Part shown: positions 1 through 13,083 of the stretch, one piece after another
Layout: every line of letters starts with the position of its first letter
Numbering within the stretch: the stretch's first letter is position 1
Assembly: GCF_003369915.1 (NCBI RefSeq)
Contig: NC_046676.1
Span: 17,156,001-17,220,000, forward strand
Reading direction: 5' to 3'
Source of the DNA: Drosophila miranda
Taxonomy: Eukaryota; Arthropoda; Insecta; Diptera; Drosophilidae
Length of the DNA: 64,000 nt
The notes under the pieces: model-generated
Database searches by the model: none
Told to the model about the DNA's origin: nothing
What the model saw: only the letters and a program-made list of their open reading frames with translations
Translations under genes and position numbers: made by a program

Positions 1-3000
1 CAAACACCACTTGCAGCAGCTGCAAGACAATGCCTGCCGCCGCCGTCGCCGTGTCGCGCCTCGAGACCGAAACTTTGGCAAAGTGCTCTTGTCGGGGCTG
101 TTGCCTTGTATGCATTATATGGCTAGAGTCCTCGTATTTGGCCTTGTCGTTGGCCTTAAACGATGACAACTTCAATTGCGCTGCGGGTCCTGATTTGTGG
201 GAAATGGCAGCGGTGGCAGCGGAGGCATCTGAGGCAGCGGAGGCCTTGTTGCCAGGATGTTTACAGCCCCAAAGTTGGTCACTCGACTGCATAATTAATG
301 GGGTGTGTGGGTGCCTGCTGATTGATTCGCCCATGGCCGTGGCAACAGGTAACCGTTACTCGGCAGACTCTGCTCAGTTGATTAGCTTTAAGCACTCCAA
401 TCGACTTTAAAACGCAAACAGCAATTTGGAAACGACCAAACGATAGGCAAAGGACCCGGCAGCCCCGGAGTTTATTGAGCAAAGAAACCAAGGAAAACAA
501 AGGGAGGAAAATACAGAGAGAGAGAGAGAGAGAGACAGAGTGGGAATGCGACTGGAGAAATGGAAAATTAATTACCAGAATGCAAATTAATTGCTGTCCG
601 TTTGCTTGCTTGCAGTCTGGCAAGCGCATAAATCTTGTGTCTGGGAACGTCGCTGACGATTGCCCGGAGGGTGGTGCCATCCCCAACAAAGAAAGAAGGA
701 AAACAGAGACCCCCCCCCCCCCCCGCACACACACACACACACACACACATATGCACCCACACAAGCAGCACCCATACATGCAGCGCAATGGCAAACAAAT
801 TGCCTAACGCCGCAGCAGCGACGAGGCGACCGAAAATCTAGTTGTGGCTTGGGGCTGGCTCCGGAATTGTATGCGGAGTTCCGAGGGTGGTGGGGCAATA
901 ATGCCAGAGTAGACGGCCAAATGAATGGCGACCACCGCCAGAGCCAACCACCATATCTGCCGCGGCAGTTCTCGTTCATCGTGCGCGCTGCAACTGTCAG
1001 CTGTGTGGGGTTATTCGCCGCAAACTTGAAAGGAATTAGCCGGGACAAGTGTGATTTTTTAAAAGGCACGAATGCTCTTGAGGATATTGAGCAGATAAGC
1101 CAAATTAATGGGAGAGCGATTGCAGACCAGGTCCGCTTAAGTCGGTGTTGGTTTTGGCTTAAATTTAAAATTTCAGTAACCCAAATCGATGTTTTATTAG
1201 CATTTAATTCACTGATAAGTGTCCCTGATAAGAGCAGACAGAACCGACGTACCAATCCAACAAATTAACGAAAATGTGCGTGTGAGCAAGTCGCAATTGT
1301 TTGAAAAATGCCAGCAATACGCGAAATTACTGAGATTAAGGCATTACGGGATTATAAGCAAGCCGTACACGTATCCGATGTGCTTATTATCATAAGTAAA
1401 TTGCAACAACAACAACAACAACTATAAACGATACACAAGACAAATAACATAAGCCGCAGCAAATTTAAATACACATGTCGCTGGCACTGCAGTCTGGTGC
1501 TGCTGTTGGCTATTTATGTGGCCTTATGCGGCAGTTCTGGGCCGGGTCTGGGCGGAAATTGTATTGCGGCCAATATGGTAAATTGCCTTGAATCTACCTT
1601 AAAACCATATTTCAACACTAGATTACACAAACAGGCAGCAGCAGCAGCCGTAGGAGCAGCAGCTACAATGCGGTAAGCCATTACACCAAAATACTATCAT
1701 AAAATTTCGCGCAAGCGTGTGTCTCGGCATTTTAACCGAAAACGGGGGCTTGGGTTTGCTGGCGAACATGCCACACAGAGTCACAGAGTACATAAAGTCT
1801 ACACACACTGGCACGGGCTGGGATTGCTGTTGCCAGGACTGCTGCCACTGCTGATGTTGTTACGGGCTGCGGTTGCGCTTAAATGTGCCGTTAAAGCTAC
1901 AGAGACAGAGAGACAGAGAGACAGAGAGAGAGAGAGAGGGACTTAGATTTGGGCAATGGAATAACCGCACAAAAAACGGGAAAACCTTCAACCGAAAAAA
2001 TACCTACACTGCAGCTCGTACCAAGCTCGTAAATCAAGCCTGAGGCAGAGCTGACGGGATTGGGGACTTTTTTTTTTTTTTTTGTGTGTCGAGTGCAAAT
2101 CATTCATAGGACAAAAGCTGCAAAAATATGCTGCATAACAAATGCCTCATTAGCATGTTGCCACAACTCCCTCCCTCCCTCCCACACACACACACACACA
2201 CACTTGCTCGTTTGGAGCACATTCTTGGGTTCTTTTGGTCCGTTCTCTCCTTTTTGGCATTGTAATTCGTTTGTTTTTTTGTCATCATCAGAGCTGCATT
2301 TTTGCATAGAGAATCGAGCTTTTGCCAAACTAACGATGAACTAAAGTATGCAAATTTATTTAACATACCCGTACCCCTTGAACACGGCGCAGGGTACAGC
2401 AGCGGAGTGCCAGGGAGAGTGAGGATGGACTCGACTCCGTAAGAAGACTAGCGAACAAATGTATGCGGCTCCAAGTACATAAACAATCATCGGGATCAGA
2501 GGGTGCCCATCGCCGCCAAACTGTGCGAATCAGAAGTCTGCCAACAGTAAGAGTATACTCGGAAATTTCAAATAGAAATCCGACGAAATCCGATTGCATA
2601 GAAGTTCAACAAAATACACAATTTTGCTTAAATATCACCCTGTGAAATGCCGACCTTTGTAAGCCAAGATACATACATCCGGAAAGCGTTTAAACTGCAG
2701 CTGTTTGCATACTTTTGCCTTTGAGTGTGACCCATAAGGTGAGCAAAGTGAGCGGTAGAGGCCAGCGGGAAATCTGCACAATTCGCAGCCGCACATTTCA
2801 TATTGTCGTCGCCGGCAGGAGAGAAGAATGAACCACTGCCCCCCCCCCCCCCCCCCCACCCCCTGGCAAGCCCACCGTTACTCTCATATACCACTCGTTT
2901 GTTTGTGTTAGTGCAAGCGCACATGCATATGAAAACCGCTTTCGTTTCCGTTACAAGAAACAGCTCGAAAATGGCGCACGGCATGGCGTCTACCCTGTTC

Positions 3001-6000
3001 CAACCATTGTTGCTGTTGTTGTTGCTGCCATCAGATAGATAGGTGCAAAAAAGTGGCAACTCCGGCTTAACAGCACACGAAAAAAGGAAAACATGGAGCC
3101 CGGGAAGTAGAGAGCGAGACAGGTGGATGTAGAGAGATGACAATCAGGCAGACAGGCAACGAAAACGGAAAGGACGCGGGAGACGGAGACGGGCGAACAT
3201 TGAAAGTTGACAACAAGATGTACAACAACAGAAAAATACAGCAAAAAAATACAACCATTGAATGTTAAACCTCGCAATACCCTTAAAGAAGGAGCCCCTA
3301 TCAGCCAATACGGCATAATCCATGAAAGTACGGCCACTCTAGAATAAGTTCCGAAGAAACGGCCACATTAGAAGTATAAAGATCGATGCTCGGTCATTCT
3401 AAAAGGCGTATCCGTCGTGTTCGGAGTAGTAAAACATCCAAAAAGTATATCTTGTCATATCAGATTAAAGACTGGATCATCCCAAACTGATATTAGATCC
3501 AACATTTCTTTCTTCAACATCCTCCAGTGCATGGCTCACCTCTCCACGATGCCATTGTGCCCCCTGGAAGGGCATAAAACGAAATGGAAAATGGAAGATA
3601 CAAAATGCAGGCAACACAGGTTCGTGCTAGCTGAGAAATAAACAGGGGCCCAGGATTTTATTTGTTTGGCGCGTTGATGTTGCCGTTGTCCCTGTCGTTG
3701 GATGTACTGCCAGTGCTCCACCCATCGCTTCTGTGGAAGCCCCTGCGTTCTCCCTTTTTTCACCTCCATCATGCAGGTAAAGTAAATTATGCGACGTGCA
3801 AAATCAATAAATCAACACGTTTATTGCTGTAAACGTATTTGGGTCCTGTCTCGTGTGGATATTGGGGTTCCTTCGATAAATTGCTGTCGCTGTTGCTGTT
3901 GCTGTGTTAATGCATTTATGGCCGCGAATGAAAATTGCATACTCGTACAGACCCATTCGCCAATGAATTGCAAATCTGAGCAAAGCATTCCTTCAGCTTT
4001 CTGTTGGCGGCGGCGGAGGCGGCTGTTGCACCAACAGTCTATGCAACAGCTGCAATTCATTACAAATGTGATTTCCCTTTTAACGGCGGAACGCTGAAGT
4101 TTTCCGCGCAATTTTCAAGCTCGTTGCCTGCTCCAAGAGCAATGCAGACCTCCTCAAAGCGAACACCCGCACATAGATACACCACAAGCACACAGACACA
4201 GATGCAGATACACCACACGTATGTGAGTGTTCGCATTTCCATGGCGATGGCGATGGTGCTGAGTATGTGCTCGGCATACCTTCGGTTTGCACATCTTGAG
4301 TGCTTTATTGTTATGTTTTAAAATTCAATGAATTCTAAAAATTTTCCACACTCCCCCGGCCTGCCCTGGCCTGGCCATGATCCTCCCTTACACTCTGGCA
4401 ACAAAAATAACAGAGCCAACGACAGTGCAAAAGTCGACAGGATTTGCAGTGAGAACATTAACAATAGCAAAAGTGTTTGCCTCGTTCAGGGGCCCCCTGC
4501 ATTCGTTTATTTTAGGCATATGGGTGCTCCAGGCTCACGGGCCAGGCCAGAAGCAAACAAGGTCAAAGCGGTACAACAGAGACAATTGCAACGAGCAACG
4601 AGCAACGAGAGCAGAATTCAAATGTATATGCAAATGCAGAGGATGCCAACAAAATGATGTCAGAGACGGCTCTGATTAAAGCAGGCTGCAACATAAAGAA
4701 TTAAATGCCTTTTAAATATGCATTTCGAGAGCTGTCGGAGGAAATAACATTTAAAGATTACTGCTCTAGCCTCTCCACAGATACGTATACGTTTATTACT
4801 ATATCCGAGTGCTTTGAAAGGCACCAAGGAATTTCAGATGCGATTATGGCAGAGCCGGGAGAGCCATACTCAAGTATTATTGGGGAGCTAAGGGGAGTAG
4901 CGTCCAAGTTCCTATTAGATTAGCATTTGCAATGACAATTAATTAATCTCAGAGGCCAGATGATGTCCCTTTGGAAACACCATGGAGACACCACGGTCTC
5001 TTCGATACAAAAGGCCATCGTTCGGAGCCACAGAAATAGCTGAAAATGCGGCTGCATTCTGAGCTAAGCACATTGATTAGATATTGATCTATTCCAACTG
5101 AAACTGGCATATACGGTCGTCTATACGGGCTATACGGGCTATACCCCTGCGCCATTTGCATAAGCGTTTCCGTTGATGTGCAGGTTGCGAAAAAAAAAAC
5201 ATGACTCAGTGCAGTTGATAAACATGAAATTGCTTCGAGAGCTGGACGCACACAAAAGAAAGCGATGCATAAATTTTCGGTGCTCGGATCCCTGTCCAGG
5301 GCCGGGACAATGGCATGCCAGCAGCAGAGAGCCAGGACCCGGACACGGACACGGACACGGACCATAATTACGGGGCGAGCAACAGCTGCCAACGGATTGG
5401 GTCTGGCGCCTGCGCTTATGCAATAATAATTAAGCGTGCACTGCGTCCTGGGCATGGGACCAAAAAGTGAATGAATGCTATTCGGTCGCCAAAGGCAACG
5501 GCAACAGCAACGGCAACGTTCACCACACATGGCATTGACTTATTGTGCCCAAAAGCACGGCAGGAGACGGAGCTGCAACAGGACCTCGCCGCACCAAGAC
5601 CAGGCCCTGGATCCTGCGTATATTGTGTAGGCCACGAGCCAAATGTCTCCTTTGTGTCTGTTGATTTCCAGCTATTGTTGTGCCCGGACAGCCCAGACCC
5701 GGCTGCTGCGCCTCAATGGACAGCGTCAGGCATAATTTAAATTTCAAGCAATCGCTGTGCTTGACGGCACTTGATGTGCACGCTGTCCGGCTCCGACCGG
5801 ACAATGAATAAATGGTCGAAATCTGTCAGACACTTCATCTATTGTTGCCGATCCTGCTTGCCGTCCAGCAGCCTCTGGTTCAATTATAATTTCGAAGTCC
5901 ATATCAAGACATGCAATCAACTCACTTGTATCGCATTACACCAACAGAAGCCAGCAATTTATGCATTTCCCCATTTAATTGTTGAAGGCAAGTCCCTAAT

Positions 6001-7541
6001 ATCGGTATCATTTATTTCCAATAGCAAGTACAACTCCATAATGCAGACTTCATGTTGCACCATAATGATGAGGTTGACCAACAAAGGCTGCATCATCTGC
6101 CTGGCCTGCCTTGTTCATTGGCCCTTCCGGCGTAATGAAGTGCACGTAATGTGCAACTCCATTGCGGGCACGTCATCAATACTGAACAGAGAGAATTTTC
6201 GAGCAGAGTCCCTCAATGAACAAATCATTCAATTTATCACAGTCAGCCATTATGGTTCGGGATCGCGCTTCGAGTCCCTTAAGAATACCATTTGCTTGAG
6301 ACTCTGAGTAAAAGAGTTTTATGAAGGGCAACATCAAACCCCGACAATTCTGGCCTTAAAGCCATTGAATTCCAATAAGCATAGCTGTCCCTCTTTTGAA
6401 GAGAAGTGGACACAATTTGGCACTCTTAATTAGCTTATCGAATGGGCTTTTAATTTTCTCTTATGAAAATCCCTCATGAAACGATTTACAACCTCTTTTT
6501 CAGCATAATCTGATCCCTTAACTACTGTACATGGTTTGTTTGTGGGCCTGCCACCATATGCTACGAAGGGATTTAACTTCTGCCCCTTTTCATTTTACAT
6601 CTGTGGCCACACGCATACATCTATCCGGATCTCTGGTAGTGCCCATTTATGACTTGTCATTGGAAATGCGTTGCCCGGGAAGGAGCGGGGCAGCGGAGAC
6701 TTGGGGGACTGGGGCAGAGAGAAATGGGGGGGGGGCATGGATGGGGCAATTCAAATGAATTTTTGCGCTCGCTCCGCAACGCTTTTAATTGAAAAACATT
6801 TTCGTTTTGGTTTCGGTTTTGGTTTTTGTCTGCGGCAGAAAAACGCGCCCCAGCCACTTGCTGGCCATAAGCCTCTTTGGGCTCTGCCCCCTGCCACCGG
6901 CCTGCAGCCTTCCGGCTCCTGGTGCCTCCTGCTGCCTCCTGCCTCCTGCCTGGTGGCAAACAATTCCACCGCAAGACCATGGACCGAATATGGGCATGCG
7001 ACGTACTGTGCGCACGCGTTCGTGCATAAATTCCACCAAGTGTCCATTTTTCTGATTTGTGTGCAAAGTTTTTTTCCTTGTTATTTGGCCAGCCCCGCTC
7101 TGCGTTGACTGACTGCCCAGAATGAGAAGGAGGTGGCGACCGGCAGGACTATGGGATGGGGTGCCAGAACAAGGATTGCTAAACCAGAGCCGGGCCTTGT
7201 CTTGTTGCCTTGGCTTGCTGGGCGCATGCAAATGCGAGCGCAAATAGAAAACGAATTCATTCAAAGAAGTAGTAAGAATTTTCTATTAAATTTCCGCGGC
7301 CCGAAAAGAAATGCGTACAAACAAGAAATTAAAATACAAGAGCGAAACGAACGTTTTGAGAATTTTTAATTAAAATAGAATGGAAAATGGAAGCTGGAAA
7401 CTGGAAACTAGAAAATTCCCAAAATGCGTTTAATCAACGCTGGAAAATCAACTTTTCGCTGGACATTCCATATACATTGCGCATACGTCCCGTGCGGCGG
7501 TTGTGTCCCCAGTCGGACAGTCCCTACCCACTGCCAGCTAA
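1..7541. other. non-coding region rich in simple sequence
   Basis: I see no convincing coding exon here on either strand. The open frames are short, run through microsatellites and match no family I recognise. The stretch holds (AG)n at about 516-535, a C run then (CA)n at about 711-749, a T run near 2069-2083, (CA)n near 2183-2202, a C run near 2839-2858 and CAG/CTG-type triplets. It is most likely intergenic or the intron of a gene whose exons lie to the left. A minus-strand ATTAAA at 7429-7434, just below the first transporter gene, may be its poly(A) signal. Confidence 0.6.
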
Positions 7542-10014
7542 TCATGCTGCCTTTGTGCCCCCATCCATGGCAGGCTTCTGCTCCAGTTGATGGCCATTTC
7601 GTATGCACTCTGAGTCGCTCGGCTCCAGGTAGTCTTCGGCATCCCAGGCCTGCTGGTCGGTGGTGCCCCAAATGATGTACACCAGGTTGCCGAAGAAGAA
7701 CACAACGGCGGTCATGGCGAACACAATTTGCCACTGACTGCGCGAGCCCTGGAAAGCGGAATCAAAGTCGTTGGAATCTGGATTCTCTGGAACCTCTAAT
7801 ACGATTAGGTCTCACCATATCGGTGACAATCACGCCCACGAGCAGGGGGGTGAGCAGCGGAAATATGTTGCCAATGCCGTTAACAATGGCCATCAGCATG
7901 CCGGAGTGATTGGGCGACATGTCGATGATGGTCAGAATGCTGCCGATGCCGGAGCCGGCATTCAGGCCCGCATTGATGGTCATCAGAGTGATGGCCAGAC
8001 TCGTCTGGCTCTTGTCCAGGAAACCGATGCCAATGAGAGCCGCTGCCGGGCCCCAGTACGACACCGTGTTAATGGACTTGCGTAGCGTGGTGAGTGACAT
8101 CCACTGCCGGGACATGGCGACGTCGGCGAACACCAGATACACGTACGACATGCACCACATGGCCAGGAAGGGCAGGGCCGAGTAGAGGGCGTTGCTCTTG
8201 ATATCCATCTCGAGGACGCCGTGCATGTACGAGGGCGTCTGCAGCTGCATCGTGGAGTTGGCCCAGCCCTGGGCACTGCGTACGATCAGCAGGGCATAGA
8301 ACGGCACCGAGGTCCAGATGGCGCGCCACGGTATGGGAATCTTCTGGGCGTGGAAGCCGTCCTGCCGCCTCATCGAGCGCTCAATGTAGTCCCGCTCCCT
8401 GGAGCCGATAAGATGCGAGCTGGGAGCGTTGTTCGAGCCGAGGATCACCCAGAGCAGGCACCACACTCCGCAGATCCCGGCGGAAACGTAAAAGATGCCC
8501 GGCCAGCCCATGGAGCTGTTGGCAATGAGGCCGCTGCTGGCCATGGCCAACACCGAGCCGCAGTCGGCTCCCGAGTAGGCAAACACGCCCAGTCGGTTGC
8601 GGTCATCTGGCGGCGACCACTTGGCCAGGTGCTCGTGGATGCAGGGAAAGATCAGGCCCTGGAACAGACCCTCTACCACCCGGATCACGCTGAACGCCTT
8701 CCAGCCGCCCCAGCTGATGCAGTAGGGCGTCAGGGCACTCAAGATGGCTGTCGCGAAGGTGGGAATGAAGAGCACGCTCTTCGCCCCGAAGCGTCTGACC
8801 AGAAATCCGGCCGGAAACTGGGTGATAATATAGCCCCAGTAGAAGCTAGACAGCACATACGATTTCTGCGCCCCCGTCCAGTCGTACTCCTGCAAAGGAA
8901 AAACGTGTTACTCCTGGCAACGTGCCACAAACGCGTTTAGCTCACCGGAAAATCGGTATTGGTGGTGGCGGCATCCGTCATGGCCACCACGGCCACACTG
9001 ATGTTCAGACGCGCTATGTAATTGGCGACGATTGCCAGGAAAAGGAGCACAGCCTGCAGGTGGCGGATGCCGATGAGGGGACCTACGGGCGGAAATCAAC
9101 TTGGTCAAGAGTTTCAAAATCTATGGCCATCGGGGTCCGTGCTGGTCGGTTATCGACCTCACTTCATCATTTTTGTATAGCCCACATGAACTGGGCGTCA
9201 TGCAAGCAGTACGTGTCATGGCTGTAAGGCCAAACACCTGATTGCCAGTGCAATCGTTAGTCGGTTGCACGAAAAAGAAGCAAAATAAAAACCAATTTTT
9301 CAGTTCGCGCAACGCACTGTAAACATGCACAAAAATATATATTCTTTGGCCAATAAATTGCTAAACTTCATTGCTGTGTGGGATTCGTTTGGCGGGGCCA
9401 ACTCTTTTTCCGACAGCGTGGGGGTTTCATGGGGGTCGAGGCATAAATCATATGGAATCCGAGGTGCTCAATTTAACCGAGTCCCAAATCTGTATAGTCC
9501 ACAAATCTCCGATTGGAGCACACATTATTGAGATATTCTACTTCTCCTTTACCGAAATTTTCACTAATTGTTATCTTTAAACGAATCACTTGCAGCTTTT
9601 TCGCTGATGAAATCCTTTTAAAAATTTATTCTGAATATTTTAAATGAAACGTTTTAACGTAATAGATACTCCTAATTTTGGTACGGCAAACCTTTCGTTT
9701 GGTTATAAAAAGATTTATCACTGATTTTTTTCCATGTTGTATTTGGTTTTTTCTTTGTGAATTAAAAGTTTATTTAATTATGCGCCGTAAATTTGCAATT
9801 CCATTTGATTTTATAAACACTTAAAATGAATTTATTACTGTTGGGCATTGGGCTTTGGGCATTGGGCCATGCATCGTTCCAATCCGCTTATTATAATAAT
9901 TGTATTTATTAGTTGTTTCATTTTTCCAATTGGTATATATCACAAAAACTCTGGTTGCCTTGGGACTTTGGGAAAAAAAATTCATTCACCTTTTTGCTCA
10001 GCGACGGCGTTCAT
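7542..10014 (-). CDS. SLC17-type major facilitator transporter (putative inorganic phosphate/anion cotransporter), gene 1
   Basis: Four coding exons on the minus strand: 9990-10014, 8946-9082, 7816-8889 and 7542-7748 (introns 907, 56 and 67 bp), giving about 480 aa, the usual length for the family. The 25-nt first exon encodes MNAVAEQK plus one base. Its GTGAAT donor is in phase with the acceptor at 9083, giving MNAVAEQKGPLIGIRHLQ. The family hallmark RLNISVAVVAM follows TM1, then YWGY, PCIHEHLAKWSPP and further membrane segments to FFFGNLVYIIWG, with a short hydrophilic tail. SLC17 members are 12-TM plasma-membrane or vesicular anion carriers driven by Na+ or H+; the substrate here cannot be told. 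A paralogue in the same orientation lies just upstream. D. melanogaster 42A has an SLC17-type gene (CG7881, from memory), so orthology is plausible. Family is certain, exon 1 probable. Confidence 0.88.
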
Positions 10015-10241
10015 TGCATTTAATTGGCTGTCAAGAAATATGCATCCAGCGATCCAGAACGCGGAAGTGTGAAGAGATATTCCGAAATCTCTGGGCCCGA
10101 ATCTCTGGGTTTGACAGAAAACATTCGCGTCTACGCGTGCCAATAGCTGAAATACGTCTGAGCGTTTAATTTAAAGCTCTGCTCCAGCGCACAGCGATTA
10201 TGGCGGCAATTAGACATCGACATCGAGATTGGGGCTGTGCT

Positions 10242-10249
10242 CTTTTATA
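10242..10249 (-). promoter_or_regulatory. TATA box of transporter gene 1
   Basis: Read on the minus strand this is TATAAAAG. A start about 30 bp downstream would give a leader of roughly 200 nt before the ATG at 10014. No other TATA match of this quality lies between the two transporter genes on the minus strand. Confidence 0.5.
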
Positions 10250-11250
10250 CGTTTTATCGCGCTGCTGATTAAGCGGCGCGATAACTGGATGCGATGCTAC
10301 CTGCCGCATTCCCAGCCCGCTAACGTGTCTTCTGTAGACCATGCTACCACTGGTTTTACAAGCCACGTTAACGCAAACATTGGTAATACAACCCAGACAC
10401 AACACAGAGCACCCTCTCGATTTGTGCGATCTCATCTCCGCTGTGGGATTTGTTATTGCGGAACCAGTCTGCCGAACAGTCCGCCGGTCTGAACCCAACC
10501 GAATCGAACCGATCAAACTCAATAAACTTGCGATTTCAAACACAAAACCGTATATATACTATGTAACATTGAAATTGCTGCAATTTCGTGATAAAAATAA
10601 GTGATTAAATTAGTGAAAAGCAGCTTAGTGGCCATCATTATTTATTATTAGGTGTTTTTGTGGGGAGAACCCACAAACCAATTGATTGGATAATCGAATG
10701 GGCAGATAAGTATGGCTCAACAACCCGATCTAACGTACAATAGCATTCGGCTGTTCTTGAAAGAGTGCACAAAAAAGAGTACGTCGCTTTTATAATTATA
10801 AAATTATTATAGTTATACCAGATTGGCCCCTATGGCTATAGGGGTGTATTAGTTTTGTGGTGGCAGTGAACAAAAAACGCAGAACAATAGAGAATGACCA
10901 TATCTAGCAGATTGGAGAATCTGGGTCAAATCGGACCATTAGTATAGCCAGAAGGAACGAATTTGCAGTGCCTACGCTTCCCCCAGTAACGCGCTTACTC
11001 ATTCTCTATCGCTCTCTCTCTGACACACACTCTTCCTCGTGCAGTGATCGCGCTCTGGCGAAAGAGAGCGAAATTAGACGGCTAAAAAGAAAGACAGAAA
11101 AGAAATGCGGCAAGGGCCGCGGCGCACAACGTTTTCTCTCGTTTTTTGTTGAGTGGTTCACTTTCCTTGGAGTCACTATTTAGTGTTACTCCAAAAGTAA
11201 CATCTTCCAATTTCCGTATACAAATTTATCAAAAGCCTATCAATACGTGA
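10250..11250. other. spacer between the two transporter genes; possible small plus-strand exon
   Basis: About 1 kb without a recognised gene. A plus-strand ATG at 10712 opens a 27-codon frame beginning MAQQPDLTYNSIRLFLKE, with a possible GTACGT donor after AAAAAGA near 10779. A TATATATA-type sequence lies at about 10549-10557. I do not recognise the peptide and find no obvious second exon. Around 11004-11065 there are CT/GA tracts (GAGA-factor-like) of the kind found in fly promoters. Nothing else is evident. Confidence 0.3.
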
Positions 11251-13083
11251 TTAATCTTTAATTGCCATATTGCTATTCTTTTGCGGATCAGCCTGATCTG
11301 GGATCATCTTGTCCAGGCCCTCCGTTACTCTGCGAGCCAGGTCCCTGAGCATAATTTTTCCCCTAATGGATAGATCGGGTGAGTCGTGGTGATCTCCCCT
11401 TGCGGAACATTCCGCAGTGCACACATGCAGAAAATCACCGGCATCCCAGGGCTGCAGTTCGCTCGAGCCCCAGATGATGTACACCCAGTTGCTGAGGAAG
11501 AATACAAGTGCGATCAGGCAGAATATAATCTGCCACTGAGAACGATTCGTCTACGGAAAGGAAATTGGAGATGGGAAATTTGAAAGGCTATAGCTTCACG
11601 TACTTACCGGATCCGTAACGATGACACCCGTAACGAGAGGAGTTAGCGGCGTAAAGACGTCAGACAAGACACTCATGATGCCCATCAGGACCGCTGAGTG
11701 GTTGGGCGACAGGGCAATGGTGTTCAAAGTGCCGCCAATGCTGGAGCCGGCATTAAATCCCTCCTTGATGGTCATCAGGACGACGACCAGCCCGGCATTT
11801 GCTCGGTCCAGGAACCCAATGGCAATGTACAGTAGGGCCGGTCCCCAAGTGGATATCGTGACGATCCACTTTTGCAACGGAGTCTGGCCGATCAGGTGCC
11901 GCATTATGGCCACATGGGCGATCAGGATATACACATGGGACATGATCCACTTGACCATGTAGGGTAGCGACGAGATCAGGCCGTTCCGGGTGATTTCCAC
12001 TTGCAGGATGCCATCTAGATACGAAGGTATCTGCACCTCCATCGTGGAGTCGGCCCAGCGTTGGGCACAGTGGACCACCACCAGGGCACGGAACGGCACC
12101 GACCCGAGTATCGCCAGCCACGGTATGGGTATGACTTCCCTGGGGCATGCGGTGCTACTTTTCAGACAGCTCTCAATGTAGTTCCGCTCGTCCGAGCCAA
12201 TCCAGTACGAGCTTCCTGGCTCGTTCTCGCCCCAGAAGAACCACAGCAGGCACCAGCAGAGGCAGGCTGCTGCCGAAACATACGAAATTCCCGGCCAGCC
12301 GATGGAACTGTCCGCAATGTACCCGCTGCCGAGCAGGGCCAGGATTGTTCCGCAGTAGGTGCCAGAGTAGGCGACTACTCCCAGTTGCTTGAGCTCCTCG
12401 GGCGGCGACCACTTGGCCAGATGCTCGTGGATGCAGGGTAGAATCAGGCCCTGGCACAGACCCTGGCCCAGCCGAATCGCACAGAAGGCCTTCCATTCGC
12501 CCATCTGAATTCCAATGGGCGTGCAGAGACTTAACAGGGCCACGAAAAAGGTTGCCACGATCATGGGCAGCTTGGCCCCCAGATTCCGGACAAGGAAGCA
12601 GCCCGGAATCTGCATCAGCAAATAGCCCCAGTTGAAGCTGGAGAATATGTAGGACTTCTCGGCCTCTGTCCAATCGAATTGCTGCAATTGCACAATGATC
12701 GTAAGTGTTACTGCAAATTCATGGATAATGCTATGGTACCGGAAAAGTTTCATTATTGGTTGCTTTATCCGTCATGGCCACCACCCGCAAGCCCACGCTC
12801 AGGCGGACTATATAGTTAACGGTCAGGTTGAGGAACAGCAGTACCGTCTGCACATGACGAATACCTAGCGGATGACCTGAAAATAAGCCAGAATAAAGCA
12901 CCACAGATCGGCTGAAGATGGAGAAGAAGGTAGAAGTCTGGTGAGTCCCAGTCCGAGAGATCTTTTTTATTCCATTTATAGCATTAGGTCATGGGATCAA
13001 TACTTAAGACTCGTGCCCTTAACGAATCTCGATGGGAATATATGTTTTCCGCACATCTCTTTAAGATTACCTTTCGTGTTCAT
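11251..13083 (-). CDS. SLC17-type major facilitator transporter, gene 2 (tandem paralogue)
   Basis: Exons on the minus strand are 13071-13083, 12740-12876, 11608-12681 and 11251-11550, about 507 aa. Exons 2 and 3 have exactly the lengths seen in gene 1 (137 and 1074 nt), with the same phases. The 13-nt first exon encodes only MNTK plus one base; its donor GTAATC is weak but the phase matches the acceptor at 12877, giving MNTKGHPLGIRHVQ. Shared blocks include FDWTEAEKSY, PCIHEHLAKWSPP, GWPGISYVSAA and SPNHSAVLMGI, with a last membrane segment before VYIIWGSSELQPWDAGDF. The TM1 hallmark is altered to RLSVGLRVVAM, where gene 1 keeps RLNISVAVVAM, so substrate or transport mode may have shifted. 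The C-terminal tail is about 30 residues longer than in gene 1. Exon 1 is the least certain part. Confidence 0.82.

Noticed and set aside
279-1268. Overlapping frames of 100-220 codons on both strands in the first kilobase
   Set aside because: They run through C, CA and GA microsatellites and match no family.
2839-2858. Long C runs as a functional motif
   Set aside because: Simple homopolymers, common in fly non-coding DNA and prone to length error; nothing around them suggests function.
9121-9330. Minus-strand 69-codon frame as first exon of transporter gene 1
   Set aside because: Its phase does not fit the acceptor at 9083; the 25-nt exon at 9990-10014 fits exactly.
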